A stretch of DNA of 64,000 nt from Vibrio harveyi NBRC 15634 = ATCC 14126 = KCTC 12724 (GCF_001591145.1 NZ_BCUF01000007.1:88605-152604), one strand, 5' to 3'; shown: positions 35,021 to 44,000, numbered from the stretch's first letter. Notes: a model not told the origin generated them from the letters alone. A program made the numbers and translations.

Positions 35021-35550
35021 GATTTGATACTCCTTCCCTAACTAACAGTAATGATAATAATTATCATTACGACAGTTGGCGGAATATAACAGAAAAATAA
35101 ATAGGTTCCAGAGGAAAAATTTATAAAAATTATTAATGATAAGACTATCGTCACTAAATCAATGACTTTAAAAGTAAAAAAAGATGTGAATAAACCAGGG
35201 TGTTGCCAGCGCGACAGGTAGAAGAAAACGACCGTATACAAGATTTTCTGAGCTATATAAGAAACATTCTATTGTCGAAGTTGATTCGGTATTGATAAAA
35301 CTCTTTTCGTTATTTTCTTTGCTTGAAAACGGCTGGAGGTAAATCAATTTTACGACCTTTTCTAAACCAAATTGCATTTTGTCTAAGATGGCTTTGTTGA
35401 AATGAGTTTTATGCTCAATGCTTTATATACCTGAGTTTTGAGCCTGTTAATGCTTTAGTGATGTGAGCCTGATTCTTAGAATTGAGAGGTTTGTTCAGAA
35501 AATGATTTTGGTTAGACTGAAGGTGGTGATGGGTAGCAGATGGATTGGTT
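35021..35550. promoter_or_regulatory. AT-rich intergenic region between fecI and fapA-like gene
   Basis: 530 very AT-rich bases. Apart from the Fur box I see no convincing gene, terminator or repeat. The right end probably holds the promoter of the DUF342 gene. Confidence 0.55.
35049..35069. promoter_or_regulatory. Fur box of fecI-fecR
   Basis: A perfect 21-base palindrome around a central A: TAATGATAAT, A, ATTATCATTA. It contains the full Fur core and lies 29-49 bases before the fecI start codon. Confidence 0.93.
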
Positions 35551-37230
35551 ATGTGGAAGATATGCCTGGAGTGGTCAGAAGATAAAACAAAGGTTTTTGC
35601 CCGCTTACCGGGAGATGTGGATCTCGGAGGTGAGCTAAATCAAAAGGAATTGCCTGAGCAGCTTCAGATGATGGAAGCTGACAAAGCGTTTGTCGATGAA
35701 ACAGAGGTGGTGCGATTCATTAATTGCGCGCGTGAACGTAAATCAGAAGCCTATGAAGGGATCGTGATTGCACAGATCAAAAACGCTCAGGTGGAAGTTG
35801 AACTCTCCAACAATGACATGCTTGCCAGCATGAATGTGACGGGCGCTTATGGAGGACGAGGACTAAGAGGTCCTGAAATTGTTCAAGCACTCGCGCATGC
35901 TCGTGTTTCCAAAGGCATCAATAAACTTGCGTTGAAAAAAGTGTTGGTTGTCAGTACACAGCTAAAACCCGGAGAAACCTTCACCCAAGCTGTTGCGGTT
36001 GGCAAGCAACCTGTTAAAGGCAAAGACGCTATCTTCACGCCACTTGTTAAAGACATCGCCAAGCGCATCCTTAAGCCGAAAGAAGGTCAATCCTCTAGTG
36101 ACAAAATCGATCTACGCAATTTAGGTGAAACCATCGCTGTCGATATTGGGGATGAAGTGATGCGCCGCACTCCGGCGACCAGAGGCATCCCGGGCTTCAC
36201 CGTTCAAGGTCGCGTTATTCCTCCACAAGCGGGCAAAGACAGTCCAATTAAACCCGGTAAAGGTACTGAAATCAGCAAGTCCGATCCAAACCTTCTGCTT
36301 GCATCTGTTTCAGGCACACCACTGATCAAAGAAAAAACCATCGAAGTCGACAATGCACTTTGCCTCAATAGTGTCGGAGTAAACACCGGTCACGTAAAAT
36401 TTAAAGGCAACGTCATCATTGGCGGGAACATCGAATCGGGCATGATAGTGAAAGCGACGGGCTCAATCACAGTGGGTGGTTTTATTGAATCTGCCGATGT
36501 ACAAGCTGAAGGGGATATTCAAGTTGCTAAGGGCATCATTGGTCATACGGTGAGCGATGGTCAGCCAAAAAGCTGCCATGTGCGCACCAAAACATCGATT
36601 CGTGCCAGTTATGCCCAATATTGTGAATTGCAATCTGGTGAAGACATAGAACTTGCTGTCCATAGCATGAACAATGACATTGTTTGTGGGCGCAATTTAA
36701 TCGTGCTTGATGCCAGTGGCAAGAACGGCACTTTAAGTGGTGGTGATGCAAAAGTGGGCAGTAAGGTTTCCTGTTCGCAATTGGGTGTAGAGGGAGATAC
36801 GGCGACCAAGGTTGAAGCCTTTGCAAATTATTCTGTCTTTAAGGAACGTATTGCAAATCTAAAGGACGAGTATAAATCCGCGCAAGAAGGCACCATGGAC
36901 GTTATCCGAAAGGAACTTGAGTTTAAGAAACGCCCTAAAGCAGAGCGCACAGATGAAGAGCAAGCGCAGATAGAAGTATTGAAGGCGCAAAACAACACTC
37001 GTTTGGAAGACGTAAAGCAGAAGCTTGAGCAAACTGAACAAGATTTCGAAGTCGCATTAGCAGAGAATATTGTTGAAGCAACTGACCGAGTCTTTACTCG
37101 GGTGACGGTTCAATTTGGTGATGAGCAAGTCACCACCAAACGTACCCATGGCGGCTGTGTATTTAGCTTTAATCAATACGAGATTAAAGTCTCTGCAACC
37201 TTGGAAGAAGAAGATCTGGCTGCTGTTTAA
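35551..37230 (+). CDS. FapA/DUF342-family protein
   Basis: 559 residues from the ATG at 35551 (a TTG two codons earlier is possible). The N-terminal FapA domain contains MTVTGAYGGRGLRGPEIVQAL-like residues about 90-115 and the family hallmark TPATRGIPGFTVQGRVIPPQAGKD (about 210-235). A right-handed beta-helix follows (GNVIIGGNIESGMIVKATGSITVGGFIESADVQAEGDIQVAKGIIGH), then a C-terminal coiled coil (about 430-515). FapA proteins are soluble, implicated in flagellar or polar functions and in signalling in vibrios, but biochemically obscure. It stands alone, away from flagellar genes. Confidence 0.87.
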   Translation: MWKICLEWSEDKTKVFARLPGDVDLGGELNQKELPEQLQMMEADKAFVDETEVVRFINCARERKSEAYEGIVIAQIKNAQVEVELSNNDMLASMNVTGAYGGRGLRGPEIVQALAHARVSKGINKLALKKVLVVSTQLKPGETFTQAVAVGKQPVKGKDAIFTPLVKDIAKRILKPKEGQSSSDKIDLRNLGETIAVDIGDEVMRRTPATRGIPGFTVQGRVIPPQAGKDSPIKPGKGTEISKSDPNLLLASVSGTPLIKEKTIEVDNALCLNSVGVNTGHVKFKGNVIIGGNIESGMIVKATGSITVGGFIESADVQAEGDIQVAKGIIGHTVSDGQPKSCHVRTKTSIRASYAQYCELQSGEDIELAVHSMNNDIVCGRNLIVLDASGKNGTLSGGDAKVGSKVSCSQLGVEGDTATKVEAFANYSVFKERIANLKDEYKSAQEGTMDVIRKELEFKKRPKAERTDEEQAQIEVLKAQNNTRLEDVKQKLEQTEQDFEVALAENIVEATDRVFTRVTVQFGDEQVTTKRTHGGCVFSFNQYEIKVSATLEEEDLAAV

Positions 37231-37239
37231 CTTTAGGAA

Positions 37240-37275
37240 CGAAAGCCCATTTATCTGGGCTTTCGCTTCATTTTG
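37240..37275 (+). terminator. Terminator after the DUF342 gene
   Basis: GAAAGCCCA / TGGGCTTTC stem with a 6-base loop; the T-run after it (GCTTCATTTT) is interrupted. Confidence 0.7.
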
Positions 37276-37305
37276 CCTTAACAAATCAGACCCAATGCTA
37301 AGTCG

Positions 37306-37959
37306 TTAAGCGATGTGTTCACGGTAGTAGTCACCTAATGCGAAGACGTCACCACTGCACATGATTTTCATCGCTTGTTTGATGTGCTCAATTGACCAAT
37401 CCCACCACTGAATCTCTAGTAGCATCGATACCGCTTCTTCCTCAAAGCGCAGGCGAACCACATGATTATTACCAACCACAATGGAATACGGTTCGACATT
37501 TTTAGTGATCACTGAACGCGCACCAATCACTGCACCATCACCGATTGTCACGCCCGGCATTATCATGGCTTCACTGCCAATCCAGACATCGTTGCCAATA
37601 ATGGTATCGCCGGCACGTTCAAAGCCGCTTTGTACCCCATTGCCAAACTCTTCTGGGGAAAAGGGAAAGGTGGAAATCCAATCAATACGATGTCCCTGAT
37701 TACCCGCCATCATAAAAGTCGCACCAGAGGCAATTGAACAAAATTTCCCAATGATCAGTTTATCGACTTCGCCATATGCGCCGTTTTGCCATTCTTGGTG
37801 TGTCACGCTGTCGCCCATCAAATAACGAACAGCCTGATCTTCGAAAGTTTTGCCATGGTAAAAGCCGGAGTAGTAGCTGTATTCACCCACTTCAATGTTT
37901 GGGTTGGTGACATGATCTTTAATGATTTGCCCTTTCAGCCAAGTATCGAAAGCGTTCAT
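37306..37959 (-). CDS. CatB-type (xenobiotic) hexapeptide-repeat O-acetyltransferase
   Basis: 217 residues. A left-handed beta-helix of hexapeptide repeats ([46 protein letters not shown]), preceded by the active-site region [18 protein letters not shown] with the catalytic histidine (about residue 80). This is the type B chloramphenicol acetyltransferase (Vat/Cat) family, a trimer that uses acetyl-CoA. Similar chromosomal genes are annotated catB/catC in vibrios. No attC site is visible around it, so it looks like a resident gene and not an integron cassette. Whether it acts on chloramphenicol is unknown. Confidence 0.9.
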   Translation of the reverse strand: MNAFDTWLKGQIIKDHVTNPNIEVGEYSYYSGFYHGKTFEDQAVRYLMGDSVTHQEWQNGAYGEVDKLIIGKFCSIASGATFMMAGNQGHRIDWISTFPFSPEEFGNGVQSGFERAGDTIIGNDVWIGSEAMIMPGVTIGDGAVIGARSVITKNVEPYSIVVGNNHVVRLRFEEEAVSMLLEIQWWDWSIEHIKQAMKIMCSGDVFALGDYYREHIA

Positions 37960-38051
37960 CTGTATTCTCCATGCAAAAATTTAAGTTGTGCGCAGTGTAG
38001 AGCCTTTCTATTATTTCCAGTAGATTGATTTTAGAGATTCATAATTACTAT

Positions 38052-38951
38052 ATGGAAATAAACTGGCTCAGTTACGTACCGATTTACATTGCACTGTGCG
38101 AAGAGAAAAGTATTGCTGGTGCGGCTAAAAAGCTGCGCTGTTCCAATGCTCATGTGAGTCGTCAACTTAGGCAGTTGGAGGCGATACTTTCTGTTCAGCT
38201 TATCCAACGCACCACGCGACAATTTAACCTTACTTATGATGGACAGCGTTTCTACCACCAAGTGAAAGGCTTAATGGAAAACGTTGAACAGATTAATGAA
38301 CAAGTGATGGAGACCGATAAGGTTGCTGGGCATTTACGTATTGCTGCTTCTGCCTCATTTGGTGCGGAGTTACTCAACCCTTCATTAATTGCATTTCGCC
38401 AGCAGTTCCCCGACGTTACGTTTGAGGTGATTTTCACTGAAACACCGCTCGATTTGATCGAGTCTGGGTTTGATCTTGCGTTCTTTTTTACCGACTCCCC
38501 CCCTGAAGGGTATGTCGGACATCATCTGCGTTCTTTACACTGTAAACCATTCGCGAGCAAAGCGTATCTAGCGACAAAACCATCACCAAACACACCAGAA
38601 GATTTGCATCTTTTAGAGCACATTACCTATCGCAATGCTGAATTGAATCTGGATACATGGCACTTTCATCATCAGCAAACTCAACAAGACATTAAGGTCA
38701 CGTTATCCAGCGTGTTGTGCTTTAATCTTGTCCAATCGATGCTTGATGCGACAGTAGCTGGTTGCGGTGTCGCGATGTTGGATGAGTTTGCACTAGAAAA
38801 ACTGAGTCCCCAAGAGCGAGCGCAACTTGTCACTTTACTCCCCGATTGGCGTACTAAAGCAATACTTCCACTCTACCTGCTTTACCCTAAACGTGAACAT
38901 CTACCGAAACGAACACGAGCATTTATTGATTTTTTTAAAAACAATAGATGA
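38052..38951 (+). CDS. LysR-family transcriptional regulator containing a parS2 site
   Basis: Start placed at the ATG at 38052 (MEINWLSYVPIYIALCEEKS), the usual LysR beginning; an earlier in-frame ATG lacks support. 299 residues. Winged helix in residues 1-60 (AAKKLRCSNAHVSRQLRQLEAILSVQLIQRTTRQ), effector domain after it (GHLRIAASASFGAELLNPSLIAFRQQFPDVTFEV). It diverges from the CatB-like gene and may control it. An exact parS2 palindrome (38534-38546) is inside the gene, coding for S-L-H-C-K. Confidence 0.88.
   Translation: MEINWLSYVPIYIALCEEKSIAGAAKKLRCSNAHVSRQLRQLEAILSVQLIQRTTRQFNLTYDGQRFYHQVKGLMENVEQINEQVMETDKVAGHLRIAASASFGAELLNPSLIAFRQQFPDVTFEVIFTETPLDLIESGFDLAFFFTDSPPEGYVGHHLRSLHCKPFASKAYLATKPSPNTPEDLHLLEHITYRNAELNLDTWHFHHQQTQQDIKVTLSSVLCFNLVQSMLDATVAGCGVAMLDEFALEKLSPQERAQLVTLLPDWRTKAILPLYLLYPKREHLPKRTRAFIDFFKNNR
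38534..38546. promoter_or_regulatory. parS2 site inside a LysR gene
   Basis: TTTACACTGTAAA, exact parS2 consensus, about 20.6 kb right of the parS2 beside oriCII. Confidence 0.88.
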
Positions 38952-39106
38952 TTAGGTGGTTTTTTGTTCAATAACAACATGTTGTGGTAACAATAAGTGA
39001 GTTTAGTTGAAGGGAGCAACTTGTTGCCTATAATTCGCACCCCTTAAATATCACGTTTAGTGAATATCGTTTCAGTGCATCGCACGCATATTTGGGTTTT
39101 TATTAT

Positions 39107-39646
39107 ATGACACGTTCAATTGTTGCTCTTTCGTTAGCTACTATTTTCACTTCAACTTTTGTTTCTGCAGAAACAATTGAAGGCTCCTCATACGACCGTT
39201 CTGGTTTTGGTGTAAATATTGGCTACGCAATGACTTCCCTTGATAATGTTACAGCGGCGACGGAAAGCGGTGTATCTTTCGGTGTTTCGTACACTTTTAA
39301 CAATGGTCTTGTGATCGCTGGTTCTTATGTTCCAACCATCGTTGAAGACAGTGCATCAATCGGCTATCTAGGTGCGCATGTAGAGGCTTCGCAAGCAAAC
39401 CTTATGGTTGGTTATGAGAGCATGAGCGGTTGGCGTATTTTGGGTGGTCTAGCTGCTACTGATACGGAAGCGACAGTGTACAACGCATACACGTCAGTTA
39501 GTGACTCAGACTCTTCGACTGGTTTCGCTGTGCAAGGCGGTTACGTGTTCCAAAATGGAATTACGTTGGATGCTCAAATCTCAGTTGTAGATTTTGCTGG
39601 TATCGATGCAACAACTTCTAACCTTTTAGTTGGCTACAAGTTCTAA
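39107..39646 (+). CDS. Small outer-membrane beta-barrel protein
   Basis: 179 residues from the ATG at 39107 (MTRSIVALSLATIFTSTFVSAETIE), which opens with a signal peptide cleaved after VSA. The mature part is made of alternating strands (FGVNIGYAM, GVSFGVSYTF, GLVIAGSYVPT, QANLMVGYESM, WRILGGLAA, TGFAVQGGYVF) and ends in LLVGYKF with a terminal phenylalanine, the signal for BAM insertion. An 8-strand porin-like or OmpA-like barrel is likely. It is monocistronic; specific role unknown. Confidence 0.8.
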   Translation: MTRSIVALSLATIFTSTFVSAETIEGSSYDRSGFGVNIGYAMTSLDNVTAATESGVSFGVSYTFNNGLVIAGSYVPTIVEDSASIGYLGAHVEASQANLMVGYESMSGWRILGGLAATDTEATVYNAYTSVSDSDSSTGFAVQGGYVFQNGITLDAQISVVDFAGIDATTSNLLVGYKF

Positions 39647-39730
39647 TTCTTATAGGGGACATGCATTTTGTGTCCCCAGTTCCCCCTCTATTATTCGTAT
39701 GCAACAGCAAACTGACGTCTTGATGAGAAA

Positions 39731-40441
39731 TTAAAAGTCTGGTTGGTGCTGCAGTAGAGCGATAAATGCGTCTAGGTGCTGTTCAATTGTCAGATCAGCA
39801 GAGATCGCGGGTAGTTCAACCGTAATGCATGGCAATGCGCGCTCGTTACACCAAGTTCCGAATGATCCCGGAGTTTCGTAATCTACGTCATCGACGAGCG
39901 GTAGCTTGAACTGCTCTCCAAGCCACTTCGCCAGCACTGAATGGGCTGGATCATCAACAAACGCAAGGGGTTCATGAAAAGAGACCACGAACTTTGGATT
40001 GCGTTTCTCAATCAGGTTAATTAATGCGTCGACTTCGGGTTCAAGCGATTTTTTGCTGCCTGTTTTGACTTTGACATCCCTCACGGGTGTGTGTGAACTC
40101 CAACGATAGACGGTGCCGTGTTCTGTCCAATTTTGTGTGGGGAAAGCACGGTTTAAGTCGACTTGATTGGCGTTTGCTCGTGTACCCAACTGGTTGGCAT
40201 CTGGGTTCATCGATAAAATAACGTCATGCTTTAAATCTTCAGCGGGCAAACTTCTCAGCGCGCAAGATAGCCCTGCGATAGACGCTGTCTCATCACCGTG
40301 TGTGCCTGCTAAAATCAAACCTCGGGAGTTACTTTCTACTTGCGCAGGGAAGTACAGCAATGGCGCGCCCAACACCGATTTTCCATATGATATCGGCGAA
40401 ATTAAAAAAGCCGCTCTTTCCGTTCTTGGAATTAGACTCAC
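39731..40441 (-). CDS. mpaA: Murein peptide amidase A (M14-type zinc carboxypeptidase)
   Basis: 236 residues, the size and sequence of MpaA. Zinc ligands are in ILAGTHGDE (His and Glu, about residues 47-50) and FVVSFHEP (His about 155); the catalytic glutamate is in CITVELPA near residue 217. Substrate-binding VDLNRAFP is present. MpaA removes diaminopimelate from L-Ala-D-Glu-mDap tripeptide during cell-wall recycling in the cytoplasm. The gene is divergent from a peptide-binding protein of the MppA/OppA type, giving a murein-peptide uptake and breakdown pair. Confidence 0.9.
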   Translation of the reverse strand: MSLIPRTERAAFLISPISYGKSVLGAPLLYFPAQVESNSRGLILAGTHGDETASIAGLSCALRSLPAEDLKHDVILSMNPDANQLGTRANANQVDLNRAFPTQNWTEHGTVYRWSSHTPVRDVKVKTGSKKSLEPEVDALINLIEKRNPKFVVSFHEPLAFVDDPAHSVLAKWLGEQFKLPLVDDVDYETPGSFGTWCNERALPCITVELPAISADLTIEQHLDAFIALLQHQPDF

Positions 40442-40612
40442 CGTAATCTCCTGATTGTTCGATTAGTATTTGGATATCACTCAAGTTATGGTTGCTGAAA
40501 CTGGCACTTTGAGATTACTTGGGTATAAACCGAACACTTAAAGTTCGTCAATGCTTGTATTATCAATTGTGGTACTTGCTTCAAAAGACGTGTTAGGAGA
40601 ACGAAGAACGAT

Positions 40613-42238
40613 ATGGATTTTAAAAAGCATTCTACAGCGTTAGTGATTTCCTCTTTATTGACCCCATTTTTGTCCGCAGCTGCGTTTGCAGACTCTCTAC
40701 CTGATGGCGTGCAATTGGCATCTGAACAACATTTAGTGCGTGCAAACGATACCGAAGCAGCGACACTAGATCCGGCAAAGGCTGAAGGCTTACCCGAGAT
40801 GCACATCATTCGCGATTTGTTCGAAGGCTTAGTCATCCAAGATCGTGATGGCAACATCGTTCCCGGCGTTGCAGAATCTTGGCAAACGGAAGATAACCAA
40901 ACTTTTGTGTTCCATCTGCGTAAAGATGCGAAATGGTCGAATGGCGATCCTGTGACAGCGGATGACTTTGTTTATTCGCTGCGTCGAGCTGTGGATCCTA
41001 AAACGGCATCACCGAATGTTTGGTATCTCAAACTCACCAAGATCAAAAACATTGCTGATGTCGCGGAAGGTAAGAAGCCGCTGGATGATCTCGGTATTAC
41101 CGCTGTCGATAAACACACGCTACGTTTCGAGCTGGATAGCAAGGTGCCTTATTTTGTCGCAATGACCGGGCATACCTCCATGATGCCAGTGCACAAAGCG
41201 ACGGTTGAGAGCAGCAATAAACCGTGGAGTGATCCTAAGCAGTTTGTTGGCAATGGTGCATTCGTGCTAGACAAGTGGGTGGTGAATGAGCGTATTGAAC
41301 TGAAGAAGAACCCAAACTACTGGGATAGCGCAGACGCTCACCTCACTCAGGTGACCTATATTCCGTTTGAAAACCAAAATGCCTCGATCAATCGCTATGC
41401 CGTGGGTGAGGTTGATATTACTTCAGATGTACCTACACACATGGCGCAAAAGCTGAAGAAAGAATACGCACAAGCTTACACCGCGGTGCCTCTGCTTTGT
41501 ACTTACTATTATGCGTTTAATACCACTCGTCCTCCGTTTGATGATGAGCGAGTTCGTAAAGCTGTTTCTTACTCCATCATGCGTGATGTGATCACCGATG
41601 GTGTGACTCAAGTGGGTAACTTGCCTGCATACACATTTGCTCATCAATACACGGCGGGCTTTGACGCAACTCAGCCAGAATATAGCGCATGGACACAGAA
41701 ACAGCGTGATGCAAAGGCGCGTGAACTGTTGAAAGAAGCAGGGTACGGAAGCGGTAAGCCTTTGGATTTCAAATTGCTGTACAACACCAGCGAGTCCAAC
41801 AAAGCCATTGCAGTGGCAATTGCTTCTATGTTGAAGAACAATTTGGGAGCCAAGGTTGAGCTAGAAAACCAAGAGTGGAAATCTTACCTGGTCGCACGTA
41901 AGCAAGGGGATTTTGATGTCATGCGTGCCTCGTGGTGCGGAGACTACAACGAAGCGTCCACTTTCTTGAGTCTGTTGCGCTCAGGCTCGTCAGGTAACTT
42001 TGCTCGCTACAGCAGTGAAGCCTATGACAGCGCGATGAACAGTGCATTGGCTGCCACCGATGAAACAGCGCGCCAAGGTTTCTATGACCAAGCAGAGCAA
42101 CTATTAGCTACGGATATGCCAATCGCGCCGATTTACTATTACATGCAAGCGCGTTTGGTTCGCCCTACGGTGGGTGGTTTTGCCAAAAACAACGTAGAAG
42201 GTCGTATTTACTCGAAAGACCTCTATATCAAGAAATAG
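40613..42238 (+). CDS. Periplasmic oligopeptide/murein tripeptide-binding protein (OppA/MppA family)
   Basis: 541 residues with a signal peptide cleaved after FADS (about residue 26). Family 5 solute-binding motifs: HIIRDLFEGLVIQDRDGNIVPGVAESWQ, WSNGDPVTADDFVYSLRRAVDPKTASPN, KPWSDPKQFVGNGAFVLDKWVVNERIELKKNPNYWD, and DMPIAPIYYYMQARLV at the end. It delivers peptides to an Opp permease encoded elsewhere. Its place opposite mpaA points to murein tripeptide as ligand, as for E. coli MppA, but plain oligopeptides cannot be excluded. Confidence 0.88.
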   Translation: MDFKKHSTALVISSLLTPFLSAAAFADSLPDGVQLASEQHLVRANDTEAATLDPAKAEGLPEMHIIRDLFEGLVIQDRDGNIVPGVAESWQTEDNQTFVFHLRKDAKWSNGDPVTADDFVYSLRRAVDPKTASPNVWYLKLTKIKNIADVAEGKKPLDDLGITAVDKHTLRFELDSKVPYFVAMTGHTSMMPVHKATVESSNKPWSDPKQFVGNGAFVLDKWVVNERIELKKNPNYWDSADAHLTQVTYIPFENQNASINRYAVGEVDITSDVPTHMAQKLKKEYAQAYTAVPLLCTYYYAFNTTRPPFDDERVRKAVSYSIMRDVITDGVTQVGNLPAYTFAHQYTAGFDATQPEYSAWTQKQRDAKARELLKEAGYGSGKPLDFKLLYNTSESNKAIAVAIASMLKNNLGAKVELENQEWKSYLVARKQGDFDVMRASWCGDYNEASTFLSLLRSGSSGNFARYSSEAYDSAMNSALAATDETARQGFYDQAEQLLATDMPIAPIYYYMQARLVRPTVGGFAKNNVEGRIYSKDLYIKK

Positions 42239-42264
42239 CACCTAACCAACCAGTGCTAAAATCT

Positions 42265-42297
42265 AGCCCCGAAGAGGTGTCTTGCGGGGCTTCTTTT
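42265..42297 (+). terminator. Terminator after the peptide-binding protein gene
   Basis: GCCCCG / CGGGGC arms with an 18-base loop region followed by TTCTTTTCT. Confidence 0.65.
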
Positions 42298-42300
42298 CTC

Positions 42301-42885
42301 TTAGCGGGTGGAGAGCTTGTTGACTAGCATTGCGACTCGTTTGCCAAGATATTCGGCTGTCGCGAGATCAGAAGGAGGTAACTGACCATCTTCACCACCT
42401 TGAGCAACAATGCCACCTTGCACACCGTAGCGATTAAGGTTTTGCTCACCAGAATTGCTGATCTTGTCCAAGCCGACCCACATCATGCCGTGTTGGTTAG
42501 CGAGCGTTTGTAGGTATTGCAATGTGCAAGATTGGTCACCATTCATAGCCCCACCACTGGTAAAGCCGGCTGCGATTTTCCCTGCCCATTTTTGGTAACA
42601 CCAAGATTCACTGCTTGCATCGGCAAATGCTTTAAACTGCGCAGCCACACTGCCCATGTAGGTTGGAGAGCCAAAGATAATCGCATCACACTCAGCAAGT
42701 TCATCCATTAGGTTAGGGTGCACAAAACGCCCCTCAATAATCTCACTGCCTTGAATACGATGAGAGAGAATTTCAAATCCACCTTGCTGTTCAATGCCCT
42801 GTTGTTCAGCGCCAGCGGCAATTGCGCGAGCAAGCTGACCTGTTACGTCGGTTTTAGAGAAATAAATAATCGCAATTTTAGCCAC
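42301..42885 (-). CDS. WrbA/flavodoxin-like NAD(P)H:quinone oxidoreductase
   Basis: Start placed at the GTG at 42885 (VAKIAIIYFSKTDVTGQLA), preceded by AAAGGAACC; upstream in-frame codons lack a ribosome site. 194 residues. The FMN-binding flavodoxin loop IIYFSKTDVTGQLARAIAAG lies at the N-terminus. FGSPTYMGSVAAQFKAFADASSE and FTSGGAMNGDQSCTLQYLQTLANQHGMMWVGL are WrbA/NQO-like. It reduces quinones by two electrons to avoid radical formation. The most likely label is WrbA-like flavoprotein. Confidence 0.85.
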   Translation of the reverse strand: MAKIAIIYFSKTDVTGQLARAIAAGAEQQGIEQQGGFEILSHRIQGSEIIEGRFVHPNLMDELAECDAIIFGSPTYMGSVAAQFKAFADASSESWCYQKWAGKIAAGFTSGGAMNGDQSCTLQYLQTLANQHGMMWVGLDKISNSGEQNLNRYGVQGGIVAQGGEDGQLPPSDLATAEYLGKRVAMLVNKLSTR

Positions 42886-42984
42886 AATGGTTCCTTTTTC
42901 ATTGTTGATCTTGAATCGTGCGAATAAGGCTAAAACCTCAAGCATGGTTGAGGTCAAGAAGGTGTTTAAAAAAACCGAGGAAAC

Positions 42985-43014
42985 AAAAAGCCGATGTTGA
43001 AACATCGGCTTTTT
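42985..43014. terminator. Terminator after the MscS-like gene
   Basis: AAAAAGCCGATGTT / AACATCGGCTTTTT stem. On the minus strand it ends the MscS gene 7 bases after its stop. Confidence 0.9.
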
Positions 43015-43020
43015 AGTGGG

Positions 43021-43620
43021 CTATTTCTTTCTGCGGGTATAAATGCGTGAGGTGGTTTTTGGCTCCTCAACCTTGGCTTTCTCTTTCGCCAGTTTGAGTA
43101 CCGCTTTTTGGAGCATCAAGTTGTTCGGGTAAGTGATTAGGTTGCCGTTGTCGTGCTTGATCAACACATGGAACATACGGATTTCCTGAATCTCACCGCT
43201 AATGTCTTCGTCTTTGTCCACGACTTTAATTCGGTCACCGACACGATATGGGAAGACAAAGAAGATCAGAAAGCTTGCCGTGATGTTACTAAGAATCGAC
43301 CATTGAGCGATGAAAGCCACCCCCAATACCGCGAAGATAGACGATAGGAATAGCGACACATCGCCATAACCAATACCGGTCACGATGGCGAATAGCGAAG
43401 CAAACAGGAACAAAAATGCGACGTTGAAGCAACGTTGAATAAAGCTCAAGCGTGCTTTGTTTACGCCTTTAGCTTCTGCCAAATTCAGAATCGCGCGGTT
43501 GGCGATCTTCTTTAGCAAGCGATAAGCGATCACAATGATGACGCCCATCAACACTTTATAACCGATAGAGCCCGCCGTGAAATACTGACTGATTTGCTCT
43601 AAATGCATCCAATGATTCAT
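43021..43620 (-). CDS. Small mechanosensitive channel, MscS family
   Basis: 199 residues. Helices at about 19-38, 65-88 and 90-115 lead into the MscS pore helix and beta domain (AQWSILSNITASFLIFFVFPYRVGDRIKVVDKDEDISGEIQEIRMFHVLIKHDNGNLITYPNNLMLQKAVLKL). It lacks the large C-terminal vestibule domain of E. coli MscS and so belongs to a short class. It should open under membrane tension on osmotic downshock. It lies alone on the minus strand. Confidence 0.87.
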   Translation of the reverse strand: MNHWMHLEQISQYFTAGSIGYKVLMGVIIVIAYRLLKKIANRAILNLAEAKGVNKARLSFIQRCFNVAFLFLFASLFAIVTGIGYGDVSLFLSSIFAVLGVAFIAQWSILSNITASFLIFFVFPYRVGDRIKVVDKDEDISGEIQEIRMFHVLIKHDNGNLITYPNNLMLQKAVLKLAKEKAKVEEPKTTSRIYTRRKK

Positions 43621-43832
43621 TTCTTCAACTCGAGAATATTAAGAAGGCGCGTGTTATAGCCGATTTTGACTCGCAAGTAATTAACTATTTTCACTGCGGA
43701 ATGAGATTTATGTTGAACAAATTTTGACCTTTATCCCAGTTCCGGATTGAGACGTAATGAACCTTGCTCTTTGTTGTGTTCGCTGCTGCTAATCTAGACA
43801 AGTTGATTGCGCTATGGAAAGTGGAGGGATGT

Positions 43833-43946
43833 GTGGAAGAAGATGAAAGGGCTATCATGGGACTTGTCGCCATTGTTGGCTTTGTGTTGGTTTGGATACT
43901 TCTCGAAGAGTTTGGCTATTTTGGTTTACTCACCTTCAATAAATAA
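43833..43946 (+). CDS. Possible 37-residue single-helix membrane protein
   Basis: A GTG start preceded by GGAGGGATGT would give VEEDERAIMGLVAIVGFVLV followed by a short aromatic tail: one membrane helix with an acidic N-terminus. An intrinsic terminator follows the stop immediately, which supports a real transcript. No family is recognised. It is short and uses a GTG, so the call is tentative. Confidence 0.45.
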   Translation: MEEDERAIMGLVAIVGFVLVWILLEEFGYFGLLTFNK

Positions 43947-43988
43947 GCCCCGCGAAACACTCAGTTCAACGGGGCTTTGATTTTTTTG
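43944..43988 (+). terminator. Terminator after the small ORF
   Basis: AAGCCCCG / CGGGGCTT arms with a 16-base loop, then TGATTTTTTT. Confidence 0.8.
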
Positions 43989-44000
43989 TGCGGTTTAGTG

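Noticed and set aside
35070..35545. Small ORFs on the minus strand upstream of fecI
   Set aside because: The region is very AT-rich, the frames start without ribosome-binding sites, and the peptides are hydrophobic chance products.
36459..36826. Minus-strand ORFs across the DUF342 gene
   Set aside because: They are antisense to a well-supported coding sequence, have no ribosome-binding site and encode low-complexity C/H-rich peptides.
37306..37959. CatB-type acetyltransferase as an integron cassette from a superintegron
   Set aside because: No attC-like imperfect palindrome is seen on either side, the gene is flanked by an ordinary divergent LysR regulator, and its base composition matches its neighbours.
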